From Flavobacterium ammonificans (GTDB lineage: Bacteria > Bacteroidota > Bacteroidia > Flavobacteriales > Flavobacteriaceae): a stretch of 64,000 nt of DNA. This document shows, piece by piece, positions 55,461 through 64,000 of the stretch (position 1 is its first letter; the number at the start of each line of letters is the position of its first letter). The DNA is taken from NCBI RefSeq assembly GCF_020885975.1, contig NZ_AP025183.1:434001-498000 (forward strand), read 5' to 3'. The notes under the pieces are model-generated. The model made no database searches, was not told the DNA's origin, and saw only the letters and a program-made list of their open reading frames with translations. The position numbers and the translations under genes were made by a program.

Positions 55461-56264
55461 ATGACACAAATCAGCATTTTAGGTTGTGGCTGGCTGGGAC
55501 TTCCTTTGGCGAAAGCCTTATTAAAAAAAGGATTTTTGGCAAAGGGCTCTACTACTTCAATAGAGAAAATATCCGTTTTAGAATCAGCAGGAATTGCGCC
55601 ATTTATAATTCGGTTAGAGGAAGAAAAAATCAGTGACTCCATAACTGATTTTTTGGCTGATAGCCAAATCTTAATTATAGACATCCCACCAAAATTAAGA
55701 GGCAATTCTAGCGAGAATTTTGTTGCCAAAATAGCGACTTTAATTCCTTTTGTTGAAAACTCAACCATTGAAAAAGTGCTTTTTGTGAGTTCGACTTCGG
55801 TTTATGGTGAGGACAATGAATTGGTTACAGAAGCAACTCCTTTGAATCCTGATTCAGAAGGCGGACGTCAATTAGCAATTGTAGAAAGTCTATTGCAAAA
55901 AAACAGTTGTTTTGAAACGACCATTTTACGTTTTGGAGGATTAATTGGTGAAGATCGAAATCCAGTTCGGTTTTTATCCGGGCGAGAAAATATTGAAAAC
56001 CCCAATGCGCCGATTAACTTAATCCATCAAGAAGATTGTATTGGCATTATTGAAAAAATAATCGAATTGGATTCTTGGAACAAAACCTACAATGCAGTCG
56101 CGCCATTCCATCCGACTAGAAAAGAATATTATACTCAAAAAGCAATCGATTTGAATTTGGCTTTGCCTAAATTTGTACCTTCAAACACAATGGCAGGAAA
56201 AACTATATTGAGTGATACATTGATAAACTCTTTGCAGTATTCCTTTATTAAACCAACATTATAA
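55461..56264 (+). CDS. NAD(P)-dependent epimerase-like SDR protein (YeeZ type)
   Basis: I chose ATG 55461 (MTQISILGCGWLGLPLAKAL), because the longer frame reads back into the M28 gene. The Rossmann motif GCGWLG and the SSTSVYGEDNELV segment are present. The 267 residues resemble the YeeZ/NAD-dependent epimerase group, which often lacks the full YxxxK. The substrate is unknown. The next gene begins one base after its stop. Confidence 0.85.
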   Translation: MTQISILGCGWLGLPLAKALLKKGFLAKGSTTSIEKISVLESAGIAPFIIRLEEEKISDSITDFLADSQILIIDIPPKLRGNSSENFVAKIATLIPFVENSTIEKVLFVSSTSVYGEDNELVTEATPLNPDSEGGRQLAIVESLLQKNSCFETTILRFGGLIGEDRNPVRFLSGRENIENPNAPINLIHQEDCIGIIEKIIELDSWNKTYNAVAPFHPTRKEYYTQKAIDLNLALPKFVPSNTMAGKTILSDTLINSLQYSFIKPTL

Positions 56265-56265
56265 A

Positions 56266-57183
56266 GTGAGAACCCGAATAAAAAACGCTTTTTCAAACCA
56301 GATCAAAACAATTGGGTTGCCGTTTTTGGCACTTTTCTGGGTCAGCATCATTTGGGGTACCACTTGGATTGCTTCCAAAGAAGGCGTAAAACACATGCCT
56401 GCTTTACAGTTGGTAGCTATTCGCCAATTTATTGGAGGCGTTATTTATATTGGCTATTTCTTATTGAAAAAAACCCCTTGGCCGGAAGGCAAACAATGGA
56501 AATTCATTCTGATTTTGAGTGTGCTTAATTTTGTATTAAGTAACGGGCTCAGCACTTGGGGTGTGAAATACATAAGTAGTGGTTTAGGCGCAATTATTGG
56601 TGCCTTGGTACCATTATGGGTGGTCATAATTAGTTTTTTCAGAGGCGAACGATTAGCTCGATTAGCCATTGTAGGATTAATTGTAGGTTTTTCAGGGATT
56701 TGTGTGGTCTTTTACGATCATTTGAATGATTTCTTCATTGCTGATTTTCGTTTTGGAATATTCCTCTCTATTGTCGCTACGCTGACTTGGGCTTTTGGAA
56801 CTTTATACACTAAGAAAAAAGCGGCTAGTTTTAATCCGTATTTTGGATTGGGATTGCAAATGTTTATTTCGAGTATTTTACTTTTTGCCTTTACAGGCGC
56901 AACAGGAACCTCTGTAAGTTTGTCTGAAATTCCAGCTATATCGTGGTGGTCTATTGCTTATTTGGTTTTGTTTGGCTCCGTATTTACTTTTATTGCCTTC
57001 ATTTATGCCTTGCAGCGTTTACCATCAGAAATTAGCAGTATTTATGCTTATGTAAATCCAATCGTTGCGGTATTGTTAGGAACAGTTATTTTTAACGAAC
57101 CGCTCACTATTCCAATAATAATTGGCGGCAGCATCACATTAATTGGATTGTATTTGGTTAATAAATCCATGAGAAAAAGTTAA
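56266..57183 (+). CDS. EamA/DMT-family transporter
   Basis: It has 305 residues in ten membrane helices made of two EamA repeats (about 15-145 and 160-300). The typical FWVSIIWGTTWIASKEGVK opens repeat 1, and LQRLPSEISSIYAYVNPIVA lies in repeat 2. Such proteins export or import small metabolites, and the substrate is not readable. Translation starts at GTG 56266, one base after the SDR stop. Confidence 0.88.
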   Translation: MRTRIKNAFSNQIKTIGLPFLALFWVSIIWGTTWIASKEGVKHMPALQLVAIRQFIGGVIYIGYFLLKKTPWPEGKQWKFILILSVLNFVLSNGLSTWGVKYISSGLGAIIGALVPLWVVIISFFRGERLARLAIVGLIVGFSGICVVFYDHLNDFFIADFRFGIFLSIVATLTWAFGTLYTKKKAASFNPYFGLGLQMFISSILLFAFTGATGTSVSLSEIPAISWWSIAYLVLFGSVFTFIAFIYALQRLPSEISSIYAYVNPIVAVLLGTVIFNEPLTIPIIIGGSITLIGLYLVNKSMRKS

Positions 57184-57194
57184 ATTTAAAAAAT

Positions 57195-57656
57195 ATGATT
57201 ACCAATATTGAAATTAAAGAAATGCCAAAAACAGATTGGGCATTTGTCACTCATATTGGAGTGGAAGGATTGGATGCAGCTTATGGAAAATTACTCCAAT
57301 GGGCAATTCCTAAAGGTCTTGTAGGTAATGATTTAAAAATGGGTCGGATTTATCATGACAGCTTTAAAATAACTGATCCGGCTAAAGTAAGAATGAGTGC
57401 TTGTGTTTTACTGCAAGAACCTATTCAAACTAATGGGGAAATAGGTTTGGTATCTATCCCAAAAGGTAAATGTATCGTTGGTCATTTTGAAATACCACCT
57501 CATGAGTTTGGTAAGTCTTGGCAATCCCTTTTTATTTGGATGAAAGAAAATGGATATGCAAAAGCAGACCAAAATCCTTATGAAATTATGCATAATGATT
57601 TCAATGAACATCCAGAGAAAAAATGTATTGTGGACTTATGTATTCCTATCGAATAA
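57195..57656 (+). CDS. GyrI-like (SOUL/effector-binding) domain protein
   Basis: It is a 153-residue stand-alone GyrI-like small-molecule-binding domain, without a DNA-binding part. The typical WAFVTHIGVEGLDAAYGKLLQ and the later IPKGKCIVGHFEIPPHEFG are present. Members bind cationic drugs or inhibit gyrase, but a stand-alone copy may have another role. It is the last gene of the M28-SDR-EamA operon. Confidence 0.85.
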   Translation: MITNIEIKEMPKTDWAFVTHIGVEGLDAAYGKLLQWAIPKGLVGNDLKMGRIYHDSFKITDPAKVRMSACVLLQEPIQTNGEIGLVSIPKGKCIVGHFEIPPHEFGKSWQSLFIWMKENGYAKADQNPYEIMHNDFNEHPEKKCIVDLCIPIE

Positions 57657-57660
57657 AAAC

Positions 57661-57691
57661 AAAAAAACCGATTATTGCTAATCGGTTTTTT
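57661..57691. terminator. Two-way terminator between the GyrI-like and M13 genes
   Basis: AAAAAACCGATTA and TAATCGGTTTTTTT form a perfect stem around TTGC. Confidence 0.88.
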
Positions 57692-57709
57692 TGTATTCAA
57701 TAATTCTGA

Positions 57710-59773
57710 TTACCAAATTTTAACTCGCTTTTCAGGAGCAATATACATTCCGTCAGTAGGCTTGATGTTGAACGCTTCATAAAAGGTATCTACATTTTGT
57801 AATGGTACATAAGCACGATACATTCCTGGTGAATGGGGGTCGGTTTTTACTTGACTTTTCAAAGCCTCGTCTCTCATTTTTGAACGCCAAATAGTTGACC
57901 AAGAAATAAAGAAACGTTGTTCTGGAGTATATCCATCAATTAAACCTGGATTTCCGTTTTCTTTCAAATACAATTGCAATCCATCATACGCCGCATTCAC
58001 ACCGCCTAAATCTCCAATGTTTTCTCCTAAAGTAAATTTACCATCTACAAAAGTCCCTGGCAGTGGCTGTAACTGACTGTATTGTGCTGCCAAAGCTCCT
58101 GTTAATGCTGTAAATTGTTTTAAATCGTCTGCTGTCCACCAATCAACTAAATTACCATCAGCATTGTATCTTGAACCTGAATCGTCAAATCCATGGGAAA
58201 TTTCATGACCAATTACTGCTCCAATTCCACCATAATTTACAGCTTCATCCGCTTGATAATTATAAAATGGCGGTTGTAAGATTGCTGCTGGGAATACAAT
58301 CTCGTTGTACGAAGGGTTGTAATACGCATTTACCGTTTGTGGAGACATCCCCCATTTTTCTTTATTAACAGGTTTTTTAAGTTCTGCAATATTCTCGTTG
58401 TAAGACCATTTCGAAATATTTTTTACGTTCTCAAAATAGCTTCCCTCTTCTTCAGGAGACTTAATCGTTAATGCCGAATAATCTTTCCATTTATCAGGGT
58501 ATCCAATTTTAACTCTTGATTTGTTCAATTTAGCTATCGCACTTTTCTTTGTCTCTTGCGACATCCAAGCCAAATTATTGATTCTGTTTTCAAAAGCTAA
58601 GAATACATTTTTGATCATTTTCTCTGCTTTAGCTTTGGCTTCAGCAGGGAATTTTTTCTCAACATATAATTTTCCTAAAGCTTCTCCCGTAGCCCCGTTA
58701 ATAACTTGAAGTGCGCGTTCTTGAAGTGGTCTTTGTTTAACAGCTCCCGTTAAGGTTTTTCCATAAAACTCCCAATTCGCAGTTTCCAATTGTGTAGACA
58801 ACAAACTGGCTGATTTGTTTAAAAGTGTCCAACGCATATAGGCTTTCCAATCGGCTACTTTATTTTCTTTCAAAATAGTTTCTAAAGCCACTAAGTATTT
58901 TGGTTGCGCAACAATTAATGAATCTGTTTTTGGTAAACCAATTTGAGTTAAATAAACATCCCAGTTAATTGATGGCGTCAATTTTTGCAAATCACTTACC
59001 GTCATTGGATTGTACGATTTTCTTCTGTCTCTGCGTTCCACTCTATCGAAGCGAGGTTTAGACATCGCTGTTTCTAGAGCTAGAATTCTATCTGCATTTG
59101 CTTGTGCCTCGGCTGGTTTTTCTCCAAGCAATTGTAGCATTTTAGTTAGATGAAGTAGGTATTTGGCACGTTTCTCTTTAGAATCAGCATCTTCAGAAAC
59201 ATAATAATCTCTGTCAGGCAAACCAACACTTCCAGGACCTACATTAATCACATTTCTATTACTGTTTTTAGCATCAACTCCAACACCTACTCCAAAAAAA
59301 CCTATTCCGCCTTGAGGCGCCATTTGAATTAACAATGCCTGTAAATCGGCCGTGTTTTTTACTGCATTGATTTTAGCTAAATACGGTTTAAGCGGAGAAA
59401 TTCCTTGCTTGTTTCTAGTAACCGTATCCAATATAGATTTGTACAAGTTAATTGCTTTACCTTGATCTGTATTCGACTTATAAATAGGGTTTTTTGTCGC
59501 CTCATTTAATATGATTAAGGCATCTGTATCTGTTTTTTGACGCAATTCATCAAAACTTCCCCAACGTGTTTTATCGTTTGGAATTTGAGTATTGTCTAAC
59601 CAGGTTCCATTAACGTATCTAAAGAAATCGTCTGTTGGTTTTACCTTTGTATCCATAAAGTTTACATTGATTCCTGGCTCTTTTTTCGCAGTGTTGTCTT
59701 GGGCTTGAACACTCGATGTAACAATTAAAGCTGGGATCACGAAAAGAACAGCATTCGAAAATAATTTTTTCAT
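57710..59773 (-). CDS. M13-family (neprilysin-like) metallopeptidase
   Basis: It has a signal peptide (ending SSVQAQ) and the zinc site HEISH near residues 518-522. The third ligand is the Glu of GENIGDLGG near 581. The substrate-binding NAYYN and the C-terminal FYEAFNIKPTDGMY fit the family. The 687 residues match bacterial PepO-like enzymes, which cut short peptides outside the cytoplasm. It stands alone. Confidence 0.93.
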   Translation of the reverse strand: MKKLFSNAVLFVIPALIVTSSVQAQDNTAKKEPGINVNFMDTKVKPTDDFFRYVNGTWLDNTQIPNDKTRWGSFDELRQKTDTDALIILNEATKNPIYKSNTDQGKAINLYKSILDTVTRNKQGISPLKPYLAKINAVKNTADLQALLIQMAPQGGIGFFGVGVGVDAKNSNRNVINVGPGSVGLPDRDYYVSEDADSKEKRAKYLLHLTKMLQLLGEKPAEAQANADRILALETAMSKPRFDRVERRDRRKSYNPMTVSDLQKLTPSINWDVYLTQIGLPKTDSLIVAQPKYLVALETILKENKVADWKAYMRWTLLNKSASLLSTQLETANWEFYGKTLTGAVKQRPLQERALQVINGATGEALGKLYVEKKFPAEAKAKAEKMIKNVFLAFENRINNLAWMSQETKKSAIAKLNKSRVKIGYPDKWKDYSALTIKSPEEEGSYFENVKNISKWSYNENIAELKKPVNKEKWGMSPQTVNAYYNPSYNEIVFPAAILQPPFYNYQADEAVNYGGIGAVIGHEISHGFDDSGSRYNADGNLVDWWTADDLKQFTALTGALAAQYSQLQPLPGTFVDGKFTLGENIGDLGGVNAAYDGLQLYLKENGNPGLIDGYTPEQRFFISWSTIWRSKMRDEALKSQVKTDPHSPGMYRAYVPLQNVDTFYEAFNIKPTDGMYIAPEKRVKIW

Positions 59774-59881
59774 TGTTTTTAATTTTTAGTGATAAACAAA
59801 TCTATTGAATAATTTTTAAAGATTTGAATTACACGCTTTTTTTTAATGCTATCGATATGGTAAATGCCTTTATGATTTTCG

Positions 59882-59889
59882 TATTTTTG
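59882..59889 (+). promoter_or_regulatory. -7 box of the SCO-family gene
   Basis: TATTTTTG lies 15 bases before ATG 59905 and supports that start over the upstream TTG at 59824. Confidence 0.5.
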
Positions 59890-59904
59890 TTCCAAATTTT
59901 AAAA

Positions 59905-60570
59905 ATGAAAGCTTTTTTACACCATTATCGTTTCTTTTTTATTGGGTTAATCGTTTTTTCGATAATTACGATTTCCTTGTTTTACTCGGCATTAAAACCT
60001 GCCAAAACCTTACCTATATATAATCCTTCAGATGTTAATCCAGAATTAGTAGACAGCACGGTACAATACATTAGTAAATACCATACCATTGCTGACTTTT
60101 CTTTTGTCAACCAAAACGGAAAAACCATAACTCAAAAAGAGTATGAGGGTAAAATTTATGTTGCCGATTTCTTTTTCACGACTTGTGGTTCTATTTGTCC
60201 AAAAATGACCGCTAATTTAGAAGAAGTTCAAAAAGCAATTAGCAACAATCCTAAAGTCATGTTACTTTCGCACACCGTTTTTCCTGAAACGGATAGTGTA
60301 CCTGTTTTAAAACAATACGCTATTAAACACCATGTCAACGATAGCAAATGGAATCTAGTGACTGGAGATAAAAAAGCCATTTATACTATGGCACGAAAAT
60401 CCTATTTAGCAGTGAAATTAGGAAAACCGGAAGAACTGTATGATATGGTACATACCGAAAACTTTGTATTAGTGGACCAAAAAAGACGTGTGCGTGGTTT
60501 CTATGACGGAACGAATAAAGAAGACGTTCAACGCCTAATTGATGACATTGCATTTTTGTCGGAACAATAA
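59905..60570 (+). CDS. SCO1/SenC-family thioredoxin-fold protein
   Basis: I chose ATG 59905, which opens with one membrane anchor (about 8-28). The copper/redox motif is CGSIC (Cys94 and Cys98), with the third ligand His183 in DMVHTENF. The 221 residues fit SCO proteins, which deliver copper to cytochrome oxidase or handle thiols outside the membrane. The neighbouring feo genes read in the same direction but have their own promoter. Confidence 0.9.
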   Translation: MKAFLHHYRFFFIGLIVFSIITISLFYSALKPAKTLPIYNPSDVNPELVDSTVQYISKYHTIADFSFVNQNGKTITQKEYEGKIYVADFFFTTCGSICPKMTANLEEVQKAISNNPKVMLLSHTVFPETDSVPVLKQYAIKHHVNDSKWNLVTGDKKAIYTMARKSYLAVKLGKPEELYDMVHTENFVLVDQKRRVRGFYDGTNKEDVQRLIDDIAFLSEQ

Positions 60571-60588
60571 ATCGCATTTTCTCTTAAT

Positions 60589-60666
60589 TTTAGTATAAAA
60601 ATGATATTTATCATTTGGTTTAGTATTAAAATCTGTACTTTTGCAATCTTAATTCAATCTAAATAA
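60589..60666 (+). promoter_or_regulatory. feoAB promoter and operator region
   Basis: The -7 box TACTTTTG (60636-60643) and a TTTGG at 60614-60618 form the promoter. The inverted repeat ATGATA-TT-TATCAT (60601-60614) touches the -33 box. The direct repeats TTTAGTATAAAAAT (60589) and TTTAGTATTAAAAT (60619) are spaced exactly 30 bases apart. TCTAAATAA (60658-60666) lies after the start point, as in the receptor gene at 63082. Iron-dependent control is inferred. Confidence 0.55.
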
Positions 60667-60669
60667 GAC

Positions 60670-60906
60670 TTGCAAACCACATTAAACCTACTCAAAAAAG
60701 GCGATAAAGCAATTATCAAAGAATTTGATATTGATGCTGTTCCCTTGAAATTATTGGAGATGGGTTGTTTGCCGGGTAATGTGGTTGAATTACTTCAAAT
60801 TGCTCCTTTTGGCGATCCACTGTATTTAAACATTAATGGCTCGCATGTAGCTATTCGAGTAGAAACTGCCAAAGAAATCGAAGTTGATTTAATTGAAAAC
60901 CACTAA
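60670..60906 (+). CDS. feoA: Ferrous iron transport protein A
   Basis: This SH3-like 78-residue protein supports FeoB. The KLLEMGCLPGNVVELLQIAPFG segment is typical. Translation begins at TTG 60670, since no ATG occurs before residue 31, and the start sits behind the A/T-rich operator. Its stop overlaps the feoB start in a TAATG. Confidence 0.9.
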   Translation: MQTTLNLLKKGDKAIIKEFDIDAVPLKLLEMGCLPGNVVELLQIAPFGDPLYLNINGSHVAIRVETAKEIEVDLIENH

Positions 60907-63008
60907 TGTTAAGTAGTCACAACATCAATGTCGCGTTAATTGGAAATCCTAATGTAGGGAAAACTTCGGTTTTTAACCAACTAACAGGTTTGAATCAACA
61001 AGTGGGAAATTATCCCGGAATTACGGTGGAGAAAAAGATTGGGTTTTGCAAATTACCCAATAATTACAAAGCCAATATTCTTGACTTGCCTGGAACCTAC
61101 AGCTTGAATGCCAGTTCCATTGATGAGAATGTGGTGATTGAGTTATTGTTGAACAAAAACGACAAATTATATCCTGACGTAGCCTTAGTAGTAACTGATG
61201 TTGAGAATTTAAAACGAAACTTACTTCTTTTTACTCAAATAAAAGACTTGGAAATCCCCACCATTCTAGTCATTAATATGGCTGACAGAATGAAGCACAA
61301 TGGTATTTCATTAGACATTCCTTATTTAGAAGAAAAGCTACAAACCAAAATTGCCTTAGTGAGTTCGAGAAAAGGAACTGGCATTGAAGAACTAAAACAA
61401 TTAATTGTCAATTACAAATCGCTCCCAAAAGAGCCTTGTTTAAATGCTTCTTCTATTGATCCTGTCTATTTTGAAAACTTACGCAAAACATTTCCTAACC
61501 AATTGTTATACAAATTATGGTTAGTAATTACTCAAGATGTTAATTTCTTGAACTTAGATCGAAATGAAATCCGAAATTCATTTACTAAATCCCATTCGGA
61601 TTTAAAACGATTACAACAAAAAGAAACCATTAAGCGCTATCAATTCATCAATGATGTATTGAAAGAGGGACTTAAAATTGATACCACTGTTGCCAAAGAT
61701 TTTCGTTCTGTTTTAGATCGAGTCCTTACTCACAAAGTATGGGGTTATGCGATTTTCTTTTTCATTCTTTTTGGAATTTTTCAATCCATTTTTGAATGGT
61801 CTAAAATTCCGATGGATTTTATTGACAGTACATTTGCTTCATTGAGTGCTTTGGCAAGCGACCAATTACCTGCTGGTGTTTTGACTAATTTAATTGCCCA
61901 AGGAATTATTCCGGGTATTGGAGGCATCCTAATTTTTATTCCACAAATTGCTTTTCTTTTTATGTTCATTTCCATTTTGGAAGAGAGCGGCTACATGAGC
62001 CGAGTAGTTTTTTTAATGGACAAAATCATGCGTAAGTTTGGCTTATCTGGAAAAAGTATTGTGCCTTTGATTTCAGGAACTGCCTGTGCAATTCCAGCGA
62101 TAATGGCTACACGAAATATCGAAAATTGGAAAGAACGATTGATTACAATTTTAGTAACGCCATTTACAACTTGTTCTGCAAGACTTCCTGTTTATGCTAT
62201 TATTATTGCTTTGGTAATTCCTGATACTCGTGTATTTGGAATCATCAATATGCAAGGATTGACACTAATGTTGTTGTACTTACTTGGTTTTGGAATGGCA
62301 ATATTCTCAGCTTATATTTTAAATTCGATTTTAAAAATAAAAGGCAAAACCTACTTTGTAATCGAAATGCCAAATTATAAATTGCCGTTATTCAAGAATG
62401 TAGCTATTAATGTAATCGAAAAAACCAAAGCGTTTATTTTTGGTGCAGGTAAAATCATTTTAGCCATTTCTATTGTTTTATGGTTTTTAGCCTCTTATGG
62501 TCCTGGTGAAAAATTCAATAATGCTGAAAAAATTGTAATTGAAAAAAACAGCGCTAAACCTTTAGAAGAAACCGAACTACAAAATGCTATTGCTTCGCAA
62601 AAATTAGAAAACTCCTATATCGGAATTATGGGAAAAACTATCGAGCCTGTAATTTCTCCTTTGGGTTACGATTGGAAAATTGGCGTAGCGATTATTAGTT
62701 CATTTGCTGCTAGAGAAGTGTTTGTTGGAACATTGGCTACAATATATAGTGTAGGAGATAGCGATAATGACACTACCATTAAAAACAAAATGCAAGCTGA
62801 AATTCACCCAGAAACAGGCCAAAAAATATTCAATTTTGCCTCGGGTATATCCTTATTATTGTTTTATGCTTTTGCTATGCAATGCGCCAGCACCATTGCC
62901 ATTACTAAAAAAGAAACCAACTCTTGGAAATGGCCTTTGGGACAATTAATTTTCATGAGCGGTTTGGCCTATCTCGTTGCCTTAATTGCCTATCAAATTT
63001 TAAATTAA
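60906..63008 (+). CDS. feoB: Ferrous iron transporter B
   Basis: The N-terminal G protein has G1 GNPNVGKTS (13-21), the switch region NYPGITVEKK, and G3 as LDLPGTYSLN. A membrane part of about eight to nine helices follows, with two Gate motifs (SGTACAIPAIMATR and TCSARLPVYA). The 700 residues match the family. It imports Fe(II) under low oxygen. It overlaps feoA by one base. Confidence 0.95.
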   Translation: MLSSHNINVALIGNPNVGKTSVFNQLTGLNQQVGNYPGITVEKKIGFCKLPNNYKANILDLPGTYSLNASSIDENVVIELLLNKNDKLYPDVALVVTDVENLKRNLLLFTQIKDLEIPTILVINMADRMKHNGISLDIPYLEEKLQTKIALVSSRKGTGIEELKQLIVNYKSLPKEPCLNASSIDPVYFENLRKTFPNQLLYKLWLVITQDVNFLNLDRNEIRNSFTKSHSDLKRLQQKETIKRYQFINDVLKEGLKIDTTVAKDFRSVLDRVLTHKVWGYAIFFFILFGIFQSIFEWSKIPMDFIDSTFASLSALASDQLPAGVLTNLIAQGIIPGIGGILIFIPQIAFLFMFISILEESGYMSRVVFLMDKIMRKFGLSGKSIVPLISGTACAIPAIMATRNIENWKERLITILVTPFTTCSARLPVYAIIIALVIPDTRVFGIINMQGLTLMLLYLLGFGMAIFSAYILNSILKIKGKTYFVIEMPNYKLPLFKNVAINVIEKTKAFIFGAGKIILAISIVLWFLASYGPGEKFNNAEKIVIEKNSAKPLEETELQNAIASQKLENSYIGIMGKTIEPVISPLGYDWKIGVAIISSFAAREVFVGTLATIYSVGDSDNDTTIKNKMQAEIHPETGQKIFNFASGISLLLFYAFAMQCASTIAITKKETNSWKWPLGQLIFMSGLAYLVALIAYQILN

Positions 63009-63022
63009 AATTTCTTTATTTA

Positions 63023-63074
63023 TATTTTGTCTAAATAAAATTAATTTTTACATTTGCAATGTAGAATTAATCTA
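63023..63074 (+). promoter_or_regulatory. Promoter and two palindromic boxes of the TonB receptor gene
   Basis: TTTG (63026-63029) and TACATTTG (63049-63056) form the promoter, 19 bases apart. Box 1, TATTT-N5-AAATA (63023-63037), covers the -33 site and includes GTCTAAATAAAATTAA, as at the left edge of the window. Box 2, TAGA-ATTAA-TCTA (63062-63074), lies after the start point. This arrangement suggests repression by iron. Confidence 0.55.
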
Positions 63075-63081
63075 AATAAAA

Positions 63082-64000
63082 ATGAAGAATATAATTATCG
63101 CCTTAGCTTTCTTAACTAGCACAGCTACTATTGCCCAAAATTATCCGCTTTTTAGCACTGATACTGTGAATAAACTTGAAGCTGTCATAATTAAATCCAA
63201 ACAACAAAGCCCAGAAAGAATGCCAGAGATAAAAGAAAATGTTTTATTCTCAGGTAAAAAAAATGAAGTTTTGAAACTTTCTAACATCAATGGAAACTTC
63301 ACAACGAATAATGCTAGAGAAATTTTTTCAAGAATCCCTGGAGTTACCATTTGGGAAAATGAGGGATCTGGAATCCAAATTAATGTTGGGGTTCGCGGAC
63401 TAAGTCCAAACAGAAGTTGGGAGTTAAATACCCGTCAAAACGGATACGACATTTCATCTGATGTATTTGGATATCCTGAGGCATATTATAATCCGCCATT
63501 AGAGGCTGTGGAAACGGTAGAATTAGTTCGTGGTGGGTCTGCATTGCAATTTGGACCTCAATTTGGAGGGATGTTAAACTATGTTTTAAAAAGAGAGACT
63601 AAAAAACCATTTTCTTTTGAAACACAAAATACAGTTGGAAGTTACGGCTTAATGAGTAGCTACAATGCCATTGGCGGAAAACACAATAAATTCTCTTATT
63701 ATATCTATAATCATTCCCGTAGTGGCGATGGATGGAGAGAAAACAGCGAGTACACTGTTAGAAATACCCATGCATTCGTAGCTTATGATTTTTCTGAAAA
63801 AACGAAGTTGTCTGCTGAATACACTAATATGGATTACAAAATGCAACAAGCTGGAGGTTTGACTGATAGTCAATTCAACACCAATGCTCAAAAATCTTTA
63901 AGAGAAAGAAACTGGTTCGGTACGCCTTGGAATGTACTTGCCATTAATTTTGATACTAAACTAAACGATCGTTTTTCATCCAATACTAAATTGTTTGGGC
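63082..64000 (+). CDS. TonB-dependent receptor, iron/siderophore type (cut by window end)
   Basis: The frame opens at ATG 63082 and runs without stop to the window end (306 codons seen). A signal peptide (ending ATIAQ) is followed by the plug domain, with AREIFSRIPGVTIWENEG, VGVRGLSPNRSW and VETVELVRGGSALQFGPQFGG. Barrel strands begin after about residue 170. It resembles FecA-type ferric-citrate or siderophore receptors. The position after feoAB and the iron-type boxes support a role in iron uptake. Confidence 0.88.
   Translation, partial: MKNIIIALAFLTSTATIAQNYPLFSTDTVNKLEAVIIKSKQQSPERMPEIKENVLFSGKKNEVLKLSNINGNFTTNNAREIFSRIPGVTIWENEGSGIQINVGVRGLSPNRSWELNTRQNGYDISSDVFGYPEAYYNPPLEAVETVELVRGGSALQFGPQFGGMLNYVLKRETKKPFSFETQNTVGSYGLMSSYNAIGGKHNKFSYYIYNHSRSGDGWRENSEYTVRNTHAFVAYDFSEKTKLSAEYTNMDYKMQQAGGLTDSQFNTNAQKSLRERNWFGTPWNVLAINFDTKLNDRFSSNTKLFG

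Noticed and set aside
1..64000. CRISPR array, tRNA or rRNA genes
   Set aside because: I found no regularly spaced short repeats with unique spacers and no recognisable tRNA or rRNA in the gaps; the three island repeats are too far apart and hold genes.

Overview
The window reads as an ordinary stretch of a Flavobacteriaceae chromosome, most likely the genus Flavobacterium. The support is A/T-rich DNA, promoters of the Bacteroidota type (a -7 box TAnnTTTG, often with TTTG about 19-20 bases upstream), TAAA-rich leaders instead of Shine-Dalgarno sites, and Bacteroidota-typical families: an IPExxxVDY protein next to pyruvate kinase, an Oar-like TonB-dependent receptor, DUF4286, an OlsF-type fused aminolipid acyltransferase and a long PurF variant. 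I saw no rRNA, tRNA, CRISPR array, transposase, integrase or phage gene.

Layout. 0-4.3 kb (minus strand): PurF-like amidophosphoribosyltransferase, a PfkB sugar kinase, RNase HI and PurN. 4.3-9.8 kb (plus): acpP-fabF-rnc, then IPExxxVDY-pyk and a Bax-inhibitor-like membrane protein. 9.9-16 kb: DNA polymerase IV, a CYTH protein, RlpA-like protein, a four-helix membrane protein and the Oar-like receptor. 16-25.5 kb (minus): pgi, an unusual DUF3108-tryptophan dioxygenase-M23 peptidase operon, and uvrC with a patatin/outer-membrane phospholipase. 25.6-36 kb: formyl-THF cyclo-ligase, a GT51 transglycosylase fused to a long N-terminal region, an aldo/keto reductase, toxin-antitoxin (TA) locus C, an OmpA lipoprotein, xth, olsF, two TM2 proteins and a 2-hydroxyacid dehydrogenase. 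36-41.7 kb: nhaA followed by an accessory island. 41.8-64 kb: proC, mgtE, rsmA, DUF4286, a TPR protein, serS, metG, a HAD hydrolase, a CatA-like acetyltransferase, a short SSB, an M28 peptidase operon, an M13 peptidase, an SCO protein, feoAB and the first part of a TonB-dependent iron receptor cut by the window end.

The accessory island (about 37.28-41.69 kb) is the most unusual part. Three roughly 100-base direct repeats alternate with two toxin-antitoxin pairs (repeat-TA-repeat-TA-repeat). Each repeat carries a TACATTTG promoter box followed by a small hairpin whose inner stem changes in a compensatory way in copy 3. Behind them lie two small membrane proteins, a structured 300-base spacer, a 375-residue membrane protein of unknown function and a 14-codon mini-gene with its own promoter and terminator. 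No integrase is visible, so how the array grew is open.

Regulatory sequence stands out elsewhere. All three TA loci put a palindrome against a TACCTTTG box only 2-11 bases before the first codon, so their mRNAs are probably leaderless or nearly so. fabF has a perfect 17-base palindrome at its predicted transcription start. A recurring TCTAAATAA half-site marks feoAB, the terminal TonB receptor and the left edge of the window, which suggests a shared iron-type regulator. Several dispersed palindromic repeats lie between genes.
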